In this document: positions 63,161 through 64,000 of the stretch, one piece after another
Layout of the letters: each line of letters opens with the position of its first letter
Position numbering within the stretch: the stretch's first letter is position 1
Source of the DNA: Leptospira yanagawae serovar Saopaulo str. Sao Paulo = ATCC 700523
GTDB lineage: Bacteria > Spirochaetota > Leptospiria > Leptospirales > Leptospiraceae
Assembly: GCF_000332475.2 (NCBI RefSeq)
Contig: NZ_AOGX02000024.1
Coordinates: 248,001 to 312,000, forward strand
Length of the DNA stretch: 64,000 nt
Reading direction: 5' to 3'
The notes under the pieces: model-generated
Database searches by the model: none
Seen by the model: the letters and a program-made list of their open reading frames with translations, nothing else
Told to the model about the DNA's origin: nothing
Made by a program: the position numbers and the translations under genes

Positions 63161-64000
63161 TTAATATATAACATCTTCAGTGATACGCCTTAGATACTGA
63201 CCATATCCATTTTTTATTAATGGTTCTGCCAATTTGAGTAAGTCCGCCTTTGTAATGTAACCTTTGCGGAAGGCAATTTCTTCGGGGCATGCAATTTTCA
63301 ACCCTTGTCTTCGTTCTACTGTTTCAACAAAAGAAGATGCTTCTAGTAGAGATTCATGCGTTCCTGTATCTAACCAAGCATATCCCCTACCCATCAACTG
63401 CACATCAAGTGTTCCCTTCTTTAAATAGATTTTGTTTAGATCTGTGATTTCTAGTTCACCCCTGGGAGACGGTTTCACCTGTTTGGCATACTCTACTACA
63501 TTTTGGTCATAAAAATACAGACCTGTCACTGCATAGTTGCTTTTGGGGGTCTGAGGCTTTTCCTCGATAGAAATCGCTCTTCTATTAGTATCGAATTCTA
63601 CCACTCCATATCGTTCTGGGTCGTGAACATGGTAAGCAAATACTGTTGCTCCTTCTTTTTTGGATACTGCTTGTTTTAGTTGTTCTTCCATTCCATGTCC
63701 AAAAAAAATATTATCTCCCAAGATCAATGAACAAGGCTCTCCCCCATTCAAAAACGTTTCTCCTATTAGGAATGCTTGTGCCAACCCATCAGGAGAAGGT
63801 TGCACCGCATAGTGCAATTGTATTCCCCATTGACTCCCATCTCCCAACATCTCCTGGAATAACGGAGTGGATTCAGGTGTGGATATGATCAATATCTCAC
63901 GAATCCCGGATAACATTAGAGTACTCAAGGGATAATATATCATCGGTTTGTCGTATATGGGAAGAAGTTGCTTGCAGACAACTTTAGTTACTGGATAAAG
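63161..64000 (-). CDS. rfbA: Glucose-1-phosphate thymidylyltransferase (partial, 5' end outside window)
   Basis: About 279 residues are present; the frame is open to the right edge where the start ([19 protein letters not shown]) and the G-x-G-T-R loop just beyond are cut off. Visible blocks: [24 protein letters not shown]-type [36 protein letters not shown]. It makes dTDP-glucose, the first step to dTDP-rhamnose. Confidence 0.96.
   Translation of the reverse strand, partial: LYPVTKVVCKQLLPIYDKPMIYYPLSTLMLSGIREILIISTPESTPLFQEMLGDGSQWGIQLHYAVQPSPDGLAQAFLIGETFLNGGEPCSLILGDNIFFGHGMEEQLKQAVSKKEGATVFAYHVHDPERYGVVEFDTNRRAISIEEKPQTPKSNYAVTGLYFYDQNVVEYAKQVKPSPRGELEITDLNKIYLKKGTLDVQLMGRGYAWLDTGTHESLLEASSFVETVERRQGLKIACPEEIAFRKGYITKADLLKLAEPLIKNGYGQYLRRITEDVIY

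Overview
This 64 kb window looks chromosomal and comes from a spirochaete of the genus Leptospira. The genus call is an inference from several things seen together: the way the ribosomal and RNA polymerase genes are fused into one block, an Asn at the key rifampicin position of RpoB, charged tails on RplQ, RpsK and RpoC, scattered single tRNA genes, and the large polysaccharide (rfb-type) locus. The species is not determined; a saprophytic, L. biflexa-like genome would fit.

Region 1 (1-10.5 kb) holds mixed metabolic genes: the start of a CcmA-like ABC ATPase, a TPR lipoprotein-like or periplasmic protein, a peptide-type ABC ATPase, HMG-CoA lyase (mvaB) with a DUF2400/TIGR02757 gene, tRNA-Glu and tRNA-Lys, hisZ-purA, a fused acyltransferase/glycerol-3-phosphate dehydrogenase, and a double-PAS histidine kinase.

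Region 2 (10.5-40.6 kb) is one minus-strand array of about 30 kb. In transcription order it reads tRNA-Thr, tRNA-Trp, secE-nusG-rplKAJL-rpoBC, rpsL-rpsG, an EF-G-like GTPase, tuf, the S10 genes (rpsJ to rpsQ), the spc genes (rplN to secY, then adk, infA, rpmJ) and the alpha genes (rpsM-rpsK-rpsD-rpoA-rplQ). This joins the beta, str, S10, spc and alpha operons. Internal hairpins lie between rplL and rpoB (attenuator-like), after rpoC, and between rpsG and the EF-G-like gene (strong intrinsic terminator). The array ends in a clear terminator after rplQ. infA has only a CTG start. No canonical fusA and no map gene are present.

Region 3 (40.7-47.3 kb) has a stand-alone GHKL-type ATPase, a FabG-like reductase, an ArsR-type regulator, hldD (heptose epimerase), a UbiD/MqnL-type decarboxylase and an App1-type phosphatase.

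Region 4 (47.3-64 kb) is AT-richer and devoted to surface glycan assembly: three family-2 glycosyltransferases, five large multi-pass GT-C-like proteins, an O-antigen ligase/polymerase-like protein, and rfbD and rfbA (dTDP-rhamnose) at the right edge. A complete IS3-family (IS407-group) element with 4-bp target duplications (ACAG) has inserted in the 3' end of one GT-C-like gene. The original 3' end can be rebuilt from the sequence beyond the element.

I found no CRISPR array, rRNA gene, prophage or clear defence system. The items most worth a second look are the EF-G-like protein in the fusA slot, the CTG start of infA, the acyltransferase-GpsA fusion and the IS-disrupted glycan gene.
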